From: Malus domestica
Taxonomy: Eukaryota; Streptophyta; Magnoliopsida; Rosales; Rosaceae
Direction of reading: 5' to 3'
NCBI RefSeq assembly: GCF_042453785.1
Contig: NC_091673.1
Coordinates: 17,641,501-17,705,500 of the forward strand
DNA length: 64,000 bases
The translations under genes were made by a program, and so were the position numbers. Shown piece by piece: positions 11,273 to 22,720 of this stretch. The notes below the pieces were generated by a model. That model did no database searches, was not told where the DNA came from, and worked only from the letters and a program-made list of their open reading frames with translations. Position 1 is the first letter of the stretch. Each line of letters opens with the position of its first letter.

Positions 11273-12933
11273 GCCACCCAAACCAACTGAGAGAAGTTGC
11301 ATCCCATCACAAGCACCTACAATGTCGTTATAGATATAGAATCTCGCCATGTGTAACAAATTAGATGATTGGCACAATTCGACATTTTTATTATTACGGG
11401 CGCTACTTGCCACCCAAACCAACTGAGGGAAGTCGCATATATCCCATTGCAAGCACCTGTAATGTCATTATAGATATAAAATGTAGAAGAATCTTGCCAT
11501 GCATCACGAATTAGATGGTAGGCACAATTCGACATTTTTATTATGAGGGCGCTACTTGCCACCCGAACCAACTGAGGGAAGTTGCATCCGCCAATCGCAA
11601 GCACCTACAATGTCATTATAAATATAGAATGTAGAAGTATCTCGCCATGAGTCACGAGTTAGATGGCAGGTACAATTAAGCATTTTTTTTTATTACGGGG
11701 GCTACTCGCCACGCAAACCAACTGAGGGAAGTCAGATTCGTCCAATCACAAGCACCTCATTGTAGACAAAACAATGTAGAAGAATCTCGTCATGCGTCAC
11801 GAATTAGATGACAGGTACAATTCGACATTTTTATTATTATGGGCGCTACTTGCCACTCAAACCAACTGAAGTTTCTTTTTGCTCCAAATGGTTAGATATA
11901 AATTTTACATCAGCCGTCCGAGGTAAGCTTATCTAATCAAAGCTTGGAAATTTTGTTTAGGAAGTTGTTGGGCTTCCTTTTTATTTTCTTTTTTCTTTTT
12001 TGTGTAAGTGTCAATTAGAGATAATTAAGTTTATATTCCAATAGGCACTACTGCTTTATTTTTGTTATTTTATTTTTAGCGTAAGTGTCATTATAGAAAT
12101 AAATTTATATTCTACTAGTCTTTATGTACAAGCTAACACAGATGCAAGGGGCTATGCCGCCCAAACCAATTGAAGGAAGTCGCATCCGTCCCATCACATG
12201 TCATTATAGATATAGAATCTCGCCACGCGTCACAAATTATATGACAAGCACAATTCGACATATGTATTATTACGGGTGCTACTTCCACCCAAACCAATTG
12301 ATGGAAATCGTATCCGTCCCATTGCAAGCACCTACAATGTTATTATAGATATAGAATCTCACCATGCATCACGAATTAGATGACTGGCACAATTCGACAT
12401 CTGTATTATTACAGGCGCTACTTGCCACCCAAACCAATTGAGGGAATTCGCATTTGTCCCATTGCAAGCACGTGTAATGTCATTATAGATATAGAATGTA
12501 GCAGAATCTCGTCATGCATCATGAATTAGATGCCAGGCACAATTCAGCATTTTTATTATGACAAGCGCTACTTGCCACCCAAAAACACTGAGGGAAGTTG
12601 CATTCACAAATCGCAAGCACCTACAATGTCATTATAAATATAGAATGTAGAAGAATCTTGCCATGCGTCATGAATTAGATTGCAGGCCCAATTTTGCATT
12701 TTTATTATTACGGGTGCTACTTGCCATTGAAACCAATTGAAGGAAGTCGCATCCGTGCCATCGCAAGCACCTACAATGTCATTATAGATGTAGAATGTTG
12801 AAGAATCTTGCCATGCGTCACGAATTAGATGGCAAACACAATTCGACAATTTTATTATTACGGGCGTTACTTGCCCCTACATATGCTATTTTGAATCACA
12901 CATTATGCATGACTTACAAAAACATTCTTCGTC

Positions 12934-12938
12934 AAATA
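12934..12938. repeat. Cassandra target-site duplication (AAATA)
   Basis: AAATA at 12934-12938 matches AAATA at 13577-13581 exactly. Confidence 0.9.
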
Positions 12939-13576
12939 TGTGACATCCCACATCGCCCGGGTGAGTGATCCTTAAATGTATATTCTCATCCCTATCTAGC
13001 ACGAGGCCTTTTGAGAACTCACTGGCTTCGGGTTCCGTAGGAATTCCGAAGTTAAGCGAGAATGAGGCCATAGCACTCCCAGGATGGGTGATCCACTGAG
13101 AAGTTGCTCGTGAGTTCCCAAAAACAAAACCGCAAGGGAATGGTAAGCCCAAAACGGACAATATTGTGCTACGGTGGTGGAACGGGCCCGAGATGTGGTG
13201 GACCCGAGCCGGGATGTGACAAATGGTATCAGAGCCAATCCCTGGCTGGAAGTGTGTCAACAAGGACACCGGGCCCCTAAGGGGGGGGTGGATTGTGACA
13301 TCCCACGTCGCTCAGGGGAGTGATCCTTAAATCTATATTCACATCCCTACCTAGCACGAAGCCTTTTGGGAGCTCACTGGCTTCGGGTTTCGTAGGAACT
13401 CCGAAGTTAAGCGAGAAGGAGGCAAGAACACTCCCAGGATGGGTGATCCACTGGGAAGTTGCTCGTGAGTTCCCAAAAACAAAACCGTAAGGGAATGGTA
13501 AGCCCAAAACGGACAATATCGTGTTACAGTGGTGGAATGAGCCCGAGATGTGGTGGACCCAGGCGGGGATGTGACA
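12939..13576 (+). mobile_element. Cassandra TRIM retrotransposon, complete
   Basis: Two 283-bp LTRs (12939-13221 and 13294-13576) both start TGTGACATCCCAC and end GGGATGTGACA. The internal region is only 72 bp. It contains a primer-binding site TGGTATCAGAGC (13224-13235), complementary to the 3' end of initiator tRNA-Met, and a G-rich polypurine tract at about 13279-13292. A perfect 5-bp duplication flanks it. The LTRs carry 5S rRNA-derived sequence, the hallmark of Cassandra. It has no coding capacity and depends on proteins from other elements. Confidence 0.95.
13023..13119 (+). promoter_or_regulatory. 5S rRNA-derived RNA polymerase III promoter in Cassandra LTR
   Basis: This segment follows plant 5S rRNA: an A-box-like GAAGTTAAGCGAG near 13048, and a C-box-like AGGATGGGTGATCC at 13081-13094 followed by GAAGTTGCTCGTG. 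The same block occurs in the right LTR at about 13378-13474. In Cassandra this internal promoter is thought to drive transcription. It is not a functional 5S gene, since the 5' third of the rRNA is not preserved. Confidence 0.85.
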
Positions 13577-13581
13577 AAATA

Positions 13582-14174
13582 TGTATATGCATTTGTATTT
13601 GCATATTTTTGTTAAAAGGTTGAACCAGACACATAGTAAGGTATTAAATTTTCTAATTCCACATACATTATTTCTCTTTACTAACATCTATGTGTACGTG
13701 AAAAGCCTTTTCTTATCACACGTGTCATGTTTGACATGCACACTTTCGCTTGTTTTTGTTACACTTTTGTCCTTAGAACTGTTCTAGTACATAGCCTATT
13801 TTGACCTTTTCTCAAACATTGATTTTGGCTTTCTTTTCCTATCACACATTGCATATGTTTTCATTTTTCACTAGCCTCCTCGCGCACAATCACGCGCATG
13901 TAAGAAGCCTTTTTTAATTGCGGACGCTCGTGCCTCTTAAAATGTGTTATCTTAATTTTTTTAATATTTATTAAAAGTTGCTGAGAAATTGCTAGAACTT
14001 GGCGCTATTATTGAAATTAGTGAACTTTAACAAAAAACTTTCAGTACTGTTTAATTTAACGAAAAATCATATTTTTACACTAAAAAGTTTATCCTGGTAC
14101 TATTCATTTTACCCTTTATTTTTTCATTTTCGTTAAAACTCAAAATTTTTAAGTCATTTTTATTAGTATTCCTT
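13582..14174. other. Intergenic DNA with dispersed repeat at ~14030-14170
   Basis: No gene was recognised. The segment 14030-14170 (AACGAAAAATCATATTTTTA, GGTACTATTCATTTTACCC) has an inverted relative at about 55890-56040, so it is a dispersed non-coding repeat. Confidence 0.6.
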
Positions 14175-14183
14175 TTAAATTAT

Positions 14184-14328
14184 GGGATGTGATATCCACA
14201 CATCCTATTTTACTTTTCACACACATCTTGATAATTTCTGTCCGTTGATCTTCTTTAATTCATCCGATCCGACGGTCGAAAATTAAAAAAATGTATGAGA
14301 AGTAAAATAAGGTGTGGATATCACATCC
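14184..14328. mobile_element. 145-bp MITE with 9-bp TSD (Mutator-type)
   Basis: Termini GGGATGTGATATCCACAC and (reversed) GGATGTGATATCCACACC form inverted repeats. A perfect 9-bp duplication TTAAATTAT lies at 14175-14183 and 14329-14337, the length made by Mutator-like transposases. A related copy lies at about 19468-19615. Confidence 0.88.
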
Positions 14329-14971
14329 TTAAATTATCTAAAGGAATGGTGATTGGTGCCCACTCAAACAGGTCGACCTTATGCTTATTATAGCAAAAGG
14401 ATCTGTTTTGGGATTGCCCTTGCTTTTATTTTTTATTTGTATTTCTTGAAGCAATTGTAGTCAAAAGTAGTCTAAAATAGTCAAAAGTACTTTATGGTTT
14501 TATATGACCGGTGCTTTATGCAAAGAGAAATGTTAGGAAACTCTTCAAAATAAAATTCTTTATGAAATTTCTGGGTTTCAGGAGGGTTTGATCTTTTTTT
14601 AGACAAAAACATTTGATTTTTGGTTGATTTGGTTTCATGTTTGTGATTCATGTCTCTCTCTGACATTTCCAGTTGACTCCTAGGTGTTAGAAATTTGAAA
14701 GAGAGTGGGTGAAAGAGTGGATTTTAATTTTATTTTTTTCCCATTTTAATTTAAGAAATCATAATTTAATTATGAGAACATAATCTAGTTATGAAAACAT
14801 ACACTAATCAAACATAAAATTTCAAGAACTAATGTATCCAAATATGTTGAAAAGAATCACTTCTTCTTTTTTTGTTTTTCAATTTTATATATTTTCTCAA
14901 CAACCAAACAACACATCTTAAATTTATTTATTATGTTGTACATTTTGGAGAAGGATATAAAGGTATCTTTG

Positions 14972-15662
14972 CAAGGGCAGTACTTTGCCCCACCGTTTGC
15001 TCAGAGGGATCCACGGCTGCATCACAAGGGTGGGTTTTGCTTCTCGGCCTCAAATGCTCGAATGTCGACGGAAGCATAGCGGAGAAATTCAGTTCCTCAT
15101 CGAATGGCAGCGGAAGCATGGCGGAGAATTTCAATGAAAGATGATGAAGATTATGTCAACTCCAGCGTCAGTCCTGGAATTTCGTTCTTCTCAATGGCAA
15201 CAACTAAGGCTAAAGCCTGAAGCCAAACCAAAACCAAAAGAAATTGAAGAGAGTTCTGAACCTCTTCTCAAATACAAGGTAATTAAAACTATAAAACTTT
15301 TCTTTTTTATGAACAACAATCACAGCTTTCACATGTTTATAACATCTTTTAATTCTGACTAAAATTTGAAATTATAAATCCTTATAATTGAAGTGCAAAT
15401 GATATGAAGCTCCTGAGCGAATGATTACAGTTTTGTAAAATTTATTGTATTTTAGAATCAAATTCGCAAATCATGGTCCCACATTAAATAATACGTGTTT
15501 TTGTTTGGTTTTGGTATATTTGAGGCGAGACTGAATTTGATGGATTCATGATCAGTAACAACAACCCTCAGGGAGGACATCTTCCCGATTACGCTTCACG
15601 TCCCCCAATTGTTTTGAAGCTGGAAGATGGGACCGAGACTCTCCTCCCCTCACAATATTAGA
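14972..15662 (+). pseudogene. Bifunctional nuclease (BBD) gene remnant
   Basis: Pieces of a plant bifunctional nuclease in basal defence response can be read. They are SNGSGSMAENFNE (about 15095-15140), then DDEDYVNSSV and, one frame over, SVLEFRS (15143-15190), then far downstream FDGFMIS.NNNPQGGHLPDY and PIVLKLEDGTETLLP (15535-15660). The family has a continuous stretch here, with residues between FMI and NNPQGG that are missing. A frameshift near 15165, internal loss and the stop at about 15660 before the catalytic part make it non-functional. The gap between the pieces has GT at its left border (15281), so it may include an old intron. Confidence 0.75.
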
Positions 15663-15719
15663 AGGAAATGGTCAAAAATGACTTTTTTTCTTAGTTTTGG
15701 GACTAAAGTAGGACAAACC

Positions 15720-16160
15720 AATCATGTACAAGCCATCTACACCATACACAAAAGCAAAATAATGAAATTACCAACATATAAAATGTAAAACTTCACAGGT
15801 GATGACGTTTTTAAGCTCTGGGTTTTTTTATTGGTTCAAATCTGTGAGCATATCATATGCATGTCACATACATGTCATGTGTGCATATCGTGTACATACA
15901 GTAAGTTCGACGGCAAAACTGGGCTCTTTCCCTTCACTCCCATCCTACTACTCCTCCCCCTCCTCCTCCACCACCACCCTCTGAATCAACATCCCATATG
16001 AATTGATCTTTAAGGGAACAAATGACGTCTTCAAAGAAGAAACCATATGGATTCACAATTTTATGAAGAGAAGGGAAGACTGAGAGAGAGGGAGGAAGAG
16101 AGAGAGAGAGAGAGAGAGGAGCAAAACCCACATAGGTTGATCTGTATAAGAACCTATAAA
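15720..16160. repeat. Duplicated segment shared with 23.3 / 37.4 kb
   Basis: The words TACACCATACACAAAAGCAAAATAA, CATATAAAATGTAAAACTTC and GGTGATGACGT match 23318-23392; GTGAGCATATCAT and CAGTAAGTTCGACGGCAAAA match 37400-37450; and GATCTGTATAAGAACCTATA matches ~37522-37541. The other locus carries the Harbinger-type plus gypsy insertion between these matches. A (GA)n tract lies at 16093-16119. Confidence 0.8.
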
Positions 16161-16162
16161 CT

Positions 16163-16491
16163 GAGGTGCAGTGGCACGCAAAGGCTAGGATTAATGCAGG
16201 CGCTAACTTTTACATTGTTGGTCGGGACCCTGCAGGGATGGGCCATCCAACAGAGAAGAGAGATCTGTATGATGCCGATCATGGCAAGAAAGTATTAAGT
16301 GACTTAACATCCTTCCCTTCAAGGTATATAAATTATTTGGCTGTGATATATCTTGTCCTTCTTCTATGATATCTTTCGTCATCGTTAAGTTATTCCCTTG
16401 CAGGTTGCTGCTTATGATAAAACTCTAAGGTAAAATGGCATTTTTTGATCCCTCAAGGCCTCGGGACTTCTTTTTCATATCCGGCACAAAG
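16163..16491 (+). pseudogene. ATP sulfurylase fragment (two exons)
   Basis: Exon 1 (16163-16323) encodes [20 protein letters not shown] followed by [20 protein letters not shown], the conserved catalytic-site region of plant ATP sulfurylase, which makes adenosine 5'-phosphosulfate from sulfate and ATP in plastids and cytosol. After GKKVLS the usual residues are replaced by DLTSFPS. Exon 2 (16404-16491) follows a CAG acceptor and encodes VAAYDKTL, then after a frameshift MAFFDPSRPRDFFFISGTK before a GT donor. Upstream and downstream exons are absent. It sits 3' of the BBD remnant with a duplicated non-coding segment between, so this is a patchwork of gene pieces rather than one decayed gene. 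Confidence 0.88.
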
Positions 16492-16512
16492 GTACATGTC
16501 CTTTTAATGTTA

Positions 16513-16545
16513 CTAGTAAAAATGCCCACGCGTTGTTGCGGGACT
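16513..16545 (-). mobile_element. Candidate Helitron 3' terminus
   Basis: On the minus strand this reads CCCGC, a short loop, GTGGG, eight bases, then CTAG followed by T: a small GC hairpin just before CTRR at an A/T target, as at Helitron 3' ends. The element would extend to the right, with gene fragments in minus orientation (syntaxin, 22026-22700). No 5' TC end was identified, so the extent is open. Confidence 0.4.
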
Positions 16546-19500
16546 TGAATGCATCAGCCTTAACCATATGAATTAAGACATTTAACTTGAAGAAAAAAAA
16601 TTCAACATAATCAAGAACGAATAAAAGGGATAGATAAGTAAAAGGAGTCGGTAAGATAAGTAGTTCGGCTTTTATATACATTCAACCGAGCTGATTACAA
16701 AAATGTACAGTTGCAAAAAAAAATACTATGTGTCCTTGAGAAACATAAGTAACATACATTTAACACTTATATTGCCCTTCAAGTTAAGATGGCAAAATAT
16801 ATGTCCTACAGACCAGGCACGTGTTTTAACAGCTAAACAAAAAAGCAAAAAAAGTGTGTTGTTCTTGTTTCAGCAGCTAATCTTTCAAGCACTAATGTTT
16901 AAAGCAAAAAAGATGCAGGATGCCTGTTTCCATAAGTTACAGAAGAAACAAAACGAAAATGTAGTCCACACATATTTTGCCCCTATAATAAAGGTGGCAA
17001 AATACTTGTCCTGCAGGCCAGGCACCTGTTTAAGCAGTTAACAAAAAACATAAAAACTGTTCCGTTGTCGTTTCAGCAAGTAAGTTTTCAAGCACACATT
17101 TTCAAAGGCAAAAACATGGAGAGCGGCTTTATTACAGCTGATAAAACATAACAATCAACAAACTAAAGCTTTAAGCAGCTAAATAAAGCACAATTGGGTT
17201 TAACCTTGGGAATTAGGAATTAGGATAAGGGCCTAAATGTCAAACAAATTATAAGTATTGTATAAAAGGGTTAAGATCAGGGCCTAAATGTATTATAGCA
17301 TGTTGCATAGATATGAAAAAACTATTTATATAGAACATGCACAAATTATTTATATAAAGTATATGGTAGTAGTTTATAGCTTAGCTATGTACACTGATAT
17401 ATACATATTAAGAGATGCCCAAAATATAGTTGCTCCTATTTTACCAATGTACTCCAAACATTGGAGTACTTTGACTACTAAGTATTAGTTGGTAGCTTAG
17501 TTATATTTGCACAACCTTCAATACGTAGAGAGTTAGTAGGATTTACATAACTTGTTTAGTGCTGATCTTCAACGATATTGCACCCTTGAGCTCATTCTTT
17601 TTTCTCTTTGGTTCCTGTTACAAAACAAATCAAGCAAATAAAGAAAAATTAGTATGTCAAACAAAGAAATTATAATAGCTAAAAAAGTAGTTGATCTGTC
17701 TACCACACAAATGGTTATACAACAATGTGTAACAAACAATATGATTATTCATACTTAAAAAGCTATCCTGTTGTAAATGGTTGGGAATTAATGTTTTCAA
17801 TTAAGACTTTTAAACTTTTTTTCTATTGTTGGATTGCAAAATGAGCATCCCAAATTGCACATGTAAAGGATCTTGCACGGTTTGCAGAATTTTCTTCCCA
17901 AGCTACAGGAAACAAATTTTGGGAATGCAAAAGAGAAGAGCAAAGATTTCAGACTCAGAGCATGTTATTGACTCAACGACAAATCTGTTGACAACTATCA
18001 AAAGACAAAATAGTACTTCTCTCTTAAAATGTGGTTATCAACCCTTTTTACATATTTTTGTTAAAGTGTAACCTAATTGTTGATTCAATTACAATATCTG
18101 AAAACACCTCAAGTCAAGCCACCTGATTTTGGCATTTGGGTGAGAAGGGGATGCTAATATATATTTCAAAAACAACATCGTACTTTTCAATCATTTTCAT
18201 GGTTCTTATCAAAATTTAAAATCTGGAGACAGTGAGGTATTAAGACAGTCAGGAAATAAACAAATATTAGATATAATTCTAGATTCTAAAATAAATATCA
18301 GCAAGTCAAAAGTAAAAACATGACAAAATAAGAAATTTGATATTGTAGTTAAAGACCCATATAAGTAATCTACAACTAAAAAGCTAGATATTAAACCTAA
18401 AATCATGTAACTATGTATGAAGCGGAGAATAATGCAGAAAGATGGTTTTCTATAGTGCTGCCAATGACAATTAATTTCTCATGAAAACAAAGAAATGAGA
18501 AACAGAGGTATAAAAGTATATTATTTTTTATAGTTGCAAATATTATGAATTCCAAAAAGAAAAACTACAGATAACACTTCAATCATATACCTAAGCATCT
18601 AAAACGCGGCGCCCAAGATACCATTCAAGACAGGGCTCAGCATCATGGATGAATTAACCTATCTGTGTCCCTGAGCTCACTGCATGTCATATACACCCGA
18701 CCAACTGGGCATAGGAGCATAATGAGGAAAACTTTCAGCACCACTCTGTACCTAAAAAATCAAGGGAGGAACTAATTAAAACGTATCCTCAGTTAGAAGA
18801 AAATAATGCATGCATAATAGCCACATGGACCTCGCGTATATAAATTGTTGTGGCAATAATTTGCAATAGAAAACATAGTTATAAATAAGATATACGAAAT
18901 ACCAACATTGCAATGGTCTTTTTTTTTCATTCGATTGTAGTGAAGCATGCATCTTAGTGGAGAACAATTAAGTACTACGTGAGGTCTCTATAATGAAATG
19001 GGAGATTGAATACAGTCGAGGAAACTGAAAATTCAAATGTGCACACACTCCATAGTATTCTCTTCACAACCAAAAGAAACGCTTATATATACGACATATG
19101 TTTGACATTGTTTTTCCCCACTCAAATCGTCTTGAGAAAATTTGACTACATTGAGAATAAGCAAAAGAATACTTTTTACTACCTGATTTACTAACATCCA
19201 CCAAATCTAAAAGCTACAAAACTTTGATTAAAGAATCAAATAGAATAGCATGGGAAAGTTATTAAGACACCATATCTGAATTTTTTGCAGATAAAAACAC
19301 CTGTATTTCACCTGATTTTCCAATGAAATATAGATGCTTGTATTTCACCAGTACATAAACATGGTTTAAATATTAGTCTCATCTATGATATATTTCGTAC
19401 TGTCATAGATAGAGAGATTAATAAAAGACCTCTCGCAATGTTACTATGTCATAGTAATGAGACTATGAGGGGTGTGCTATCCACACACCCCATTTTACTT

Positions 19501-22025
19501 CTCATACACCCCTTAATAATTTTAGTTTGTTGATCTTCTTCAATTCATCCGATCCGATGGCCGAAAATTAAAAAGGTGTGTGAGAAGTAAAATGAGGTGT
19601 GTGAATATCACACCCCTAGTAATAATTTATATTACTTCTTTTATTATAACCAAACCTATACCAGTTTGTAATATTCAACCAACTTTAAACCTTTTGGATT
19701 AGAACACGGGCAAATGAAAAAAATAAGTTAATGCAAAATCTTTAGCACCTCAACTTACAAAATATTTGCAATATATTGAGACCTATCACAAACAAAACAA
19801 TGTCGAAACCAAAGATGCTAACTCCCAACACAAGCAAAACTACATATAGGAAAAAGGAAATGAAGCTTAAAAAACTTAAATTAGGGAAAAGGGTTGGAGA
19901 AGCAACTACTGACATTATTTACCAAGGCTTTTCAAGGTTGGCAATATAATGGATATGCTTCCCAGGAGCTTCAACTAAAGCGTGATAAATTGTTGAAATG
20001 GGTTGGAGCAGAAGTAATTTGAGTGCCTTCTTTCTGACTACCAAAAAAAAAATTATTTTAAGATTAGATATTACAAACTGATGTACACATAGTAATAGAA
20101 TCGGTGTTAATTTCTCCATTTTATAGCAATACCTCATAACAAATCATCGTCGACAAACGAAATGAGTTTTAGTTTTTGAATTAAAAAAGCCAAAACACAT
20201 TTTCAGAGAGTCCGTTAGCCAGAGAAAATCAGAATAGCCAATAGAAGACAAATCCGGAAAAACAAATAGAAACAAATAGAATCATTCAAATTTTGTATAT
20301 TGTTAGTTTCTCAAGCAGCCTTTACATATTCAAACTCCAAAACCCACAATTTAAACTAAAACCCACAAATTTAAACGAAAAACTCTAATAAAATCATGAA
20401 ATATTAATCACAAATTCGATCATACAAATATTCACATCCAATAAGTCCTAGCTTCGTTGCAAAATCGTATCTATACATGCCAAAGCTCAAATTTCCTTGC
20501 AGTTGCCTTGATTCGATAAGTCCTGATTCAAGCAGACTTTAAAAAAGGTTTTCGATCATGACTTTTTTAATTTGTTTTGGAAATGCGGTCAGATCATGTT
20601 GTCTAAAACAATTGTTAACATGTTATTGTAGAATATATTATAGCAAGGAGTAAACAATTGAACACTCGAAAACCTGCAAGCCAGTGGCTCCAAGACGAAA
20701 AAAAACTGTACAAACCCAAATCACCTAAGTTACAAAACAACTAAATATGCAAACAACATTAGTCTGTGTAGCGATCTAGTTTTTTATTTTGTAATTAAAT
20801 TTAATCTCAATTTTTTGCCCAACAATGGAACCATCAGAGGTTGTGCAGCAATAGTGCACAACAGTTTAGTAAACACCATAAGAGAATGGGGATAAATTGA
20901 ATATTAATACATATACATCTATCAGAATAGCTAAACATGTAACATAATTCACACCAATAAACCATCATTCAATTTGAATTTTGAAGTAATCTGTCCATAT
21001 TGCCTAAACTACTTAACCAATAGAGAACAAATTTACTGGAAAAATTCTAATTTTTCCTCATATGTTAGTAGAGAACAATTTCTTACATGTTTCAATATAT
21101 CCACAAAAATGGTTCTTTTTCCTTATGAATCTGACATGGACACCTGCAACTCCCCTATAGAAATAAAAAAACAACCTGAAAAATTAAAAGGAAATGATTA
21201 GACCCAATACTCTCTGATGAATTCCAACAAATTGAATAGGGGTTTACATAAATAGGCAGAAATTAAAAAAAAATCCATTCAAATACATGAACAAAAGATG
21301 GTAAAACAACAAAAAAATCAAGAGAAATCAACTTTGCAGTAAACTCTAGATCCCAAAACGAAAAAATTATTCCTTCTGTATTCCTTAGCTAGTCACCACT
21401 CTCAAAATTCCTCAATCCCTTATATCTCACAAAGAGAAACACATGCATGTCCATTTCCGCTCTTAAAACCGAAAGAAATGTTACGGTTTCTCAGTTTCTT
21501 ACCCAAATCCACCAATTCGAATCAAATTTTTGCAACACAGATGTGAAACAGATACACAAAACACCAACATCATATATTCTTTTCTTGTGGCTTTGGCAAA
21601 TGGGTTTTTTTTTTTTTTTTGTCCAAGGCAATGGACGGCAGCAGAAAAGGGGGAGAGCAGACAGGCAACAGATAAGCTACAGAAAAACAACAGAAAAGCA
21701 GGAAAAAAGAAGTAGAAATTAAGCAGAAAAGCAAGAAATAATCAAATTGACTCGAACTTACCAATTTTTTATTCAAAAAGGAGTTGGAATCAAACTAAGC
21801 CTGAAAAATATCATATATCCAATATTAAGTGCATACACCTATAAACTAATCTTTATATATAAAATAATACGGATCAATGTAATCTAAAATGTTATTGTAT
21901 TCAATACGGCAATACCAAATTGTAAAGTGAACTCTAAAAAGTAAGGCCTATGGTAGACATCTGTATTATATGGCAACTTCATTTCCATCAGAGAGTACAC
22001 ATCATTGAACAAACTAAGAAGATAC
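16546..22025. other. AT-rich DNA, possible Helitron body
   Basis: There is no intact gene. On the minus strand some exon-like pieces are seen. 17568-17618 after a CAG acceptor encodes EPKRKKNELKGAISLKISTK and ends in TAA. About 18605-18750 encodes VQSGAESFPHYAPMPSWSG and, one frame over, AEPCLEWYLGRRVLDA before a stop. About 19920-20040 follows a TAG acceptor and encodes protein-like sequence in more than one frame. None was assigned to a family. A MITE related to 14184-14328 lies at ~19468-19615. Confidence 0.4.
19468..19615. mobile_element. MITE related to 14184-14328
   Basis: GGGGTGTGCTATCCACAC opens it and the right end carries the inverted form. The interior GTTGATCTTCTTCAATTCA and ATCCGATCCGATGG match the copy at 14.2 kb. 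The flanking duplication is not clear. Confidence 0.75.
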
Positions 22026-22700
22026 CTATTGTAAATCGAGAAGCTTCCTCTCAAGATATCTAACAGCATCATGTCGCTCTTGAATTTCGGCCAGAGTGTC
22101 CATTATCTACAATTTGATACACAATTTTGGAAATGATCAATCTTAATCAGAAAATTAAGTTTTCAACAACCCAAGCTAGAAGAGTTAGGAGCTTAAAATT
22201 AATTGTTTAAGATGTCAAAAAATGTGTCAAGTTTGTGAGACAATGCACAATTTCGATTGTAAAAAATGCTTATTTGGGGGCAGAGAATAAAAAAGGATAT
22301 TTAACAAACCTGGCCTCCCCCTTGTTATTGGATTGCCTTTTGGAAAATTTGTTCACTGTCTCCTGTCTCAATTAATGAAATTTGTTCACTGTCTCCTGTC
22401 TCAATTAATCTTTCAATTGTCTGTACAAAGTAAAATAATTAGAAAATGAGCTTTCACAGTGGCATAGATATACCGTAATTTCAACAGTGCAATAAGTTTT
22501 ACCTCTTCATCAGCTCTTGCGCCCATCACTGACATTCACAAAATGCAAGAGAAATAAACTATAAAATCAAATCATGGAAATTCAAGTAGAAGTTCCAGAA
22601 ATAGCAACCACTGATGAGTGGCAAGTGAGGGGTTCAAACCTGTAAAAACTCGCCTCTTGACAACATGAAGATACTCTTGATGGATGGTGTCCCTTAGAGT
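22026..22700 (-). pseudogene. SYP13-type syntaxin fragment, four exons
   Basis: Four exon pieces with proper splice borders run on the minus strand: 22640-22700 (TLRDTIHQEYLHVVKRRVFT), 22503-22528 (MGARADEE), 22310-22420 (TIERLIETGDSEQI...IFQKAIQ, then a stop, then QGGGQ) and 22026-22106 (MDTLAEIQERHDAVRYLERK). They match the Habc/linker to early SNARE region of plant plasma-membrane syntaxins, which drive vesicle fusion. Breaks: a 33-bp duplication repeating LIETGDSEQIS, a TAA replacing a sense codon after KAIQ, a TAG at the last exon edge, and no N-terminal, SNARE-core or membrane-anchor exons. It could be a Helitron-captured piece or an ordinary decayed duplicate. Confidence 0.82.
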
Positions 22701-22720
22701 CTGCATGTTTTAAGTTCAAA

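Larger units (their letters stand above)
8408..12885. repeat. Satellite array, ~150-bp monomer with recurrent spacers
   Basis: A monomer of about 143-155 bases repeats with the words GCGTCACGAATTAGATG, CACAATTCGACATTTTTATT, GCTACTTGCCACCCAAACC and AAGCACCTACAATGTCATTA. For example, monomer marks fall at 8421, 8571, 8720 and 8863. Blocks of about four to five monomers alternate with a ~330-bp non-monomer spacer beginning near 8938, 10018 and 11870. The array is therefore higher-order, with ~1.1-kb steps once the hAT insertion at 10509-11272 is removed. It includes no credible gene; all frames across it are short repeats of one another. Confidence 0.9.

Noticed and set aside
8408-12885. CRISPR-like direct repeats or tandem genes
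   Set aside because: Monomers are ~150 bp and the whole unit repeats, with no short repeat/unique spacer pattern; the reading frames are repeat artefacts in a plant genome.
13023-13119. 5S rRNA gene
   Set aside because: Only the middle and 3' parts follow 5S rRNA, and the same block recurs in both 283-bp LTRs; it is Cassandra LTR sequence.
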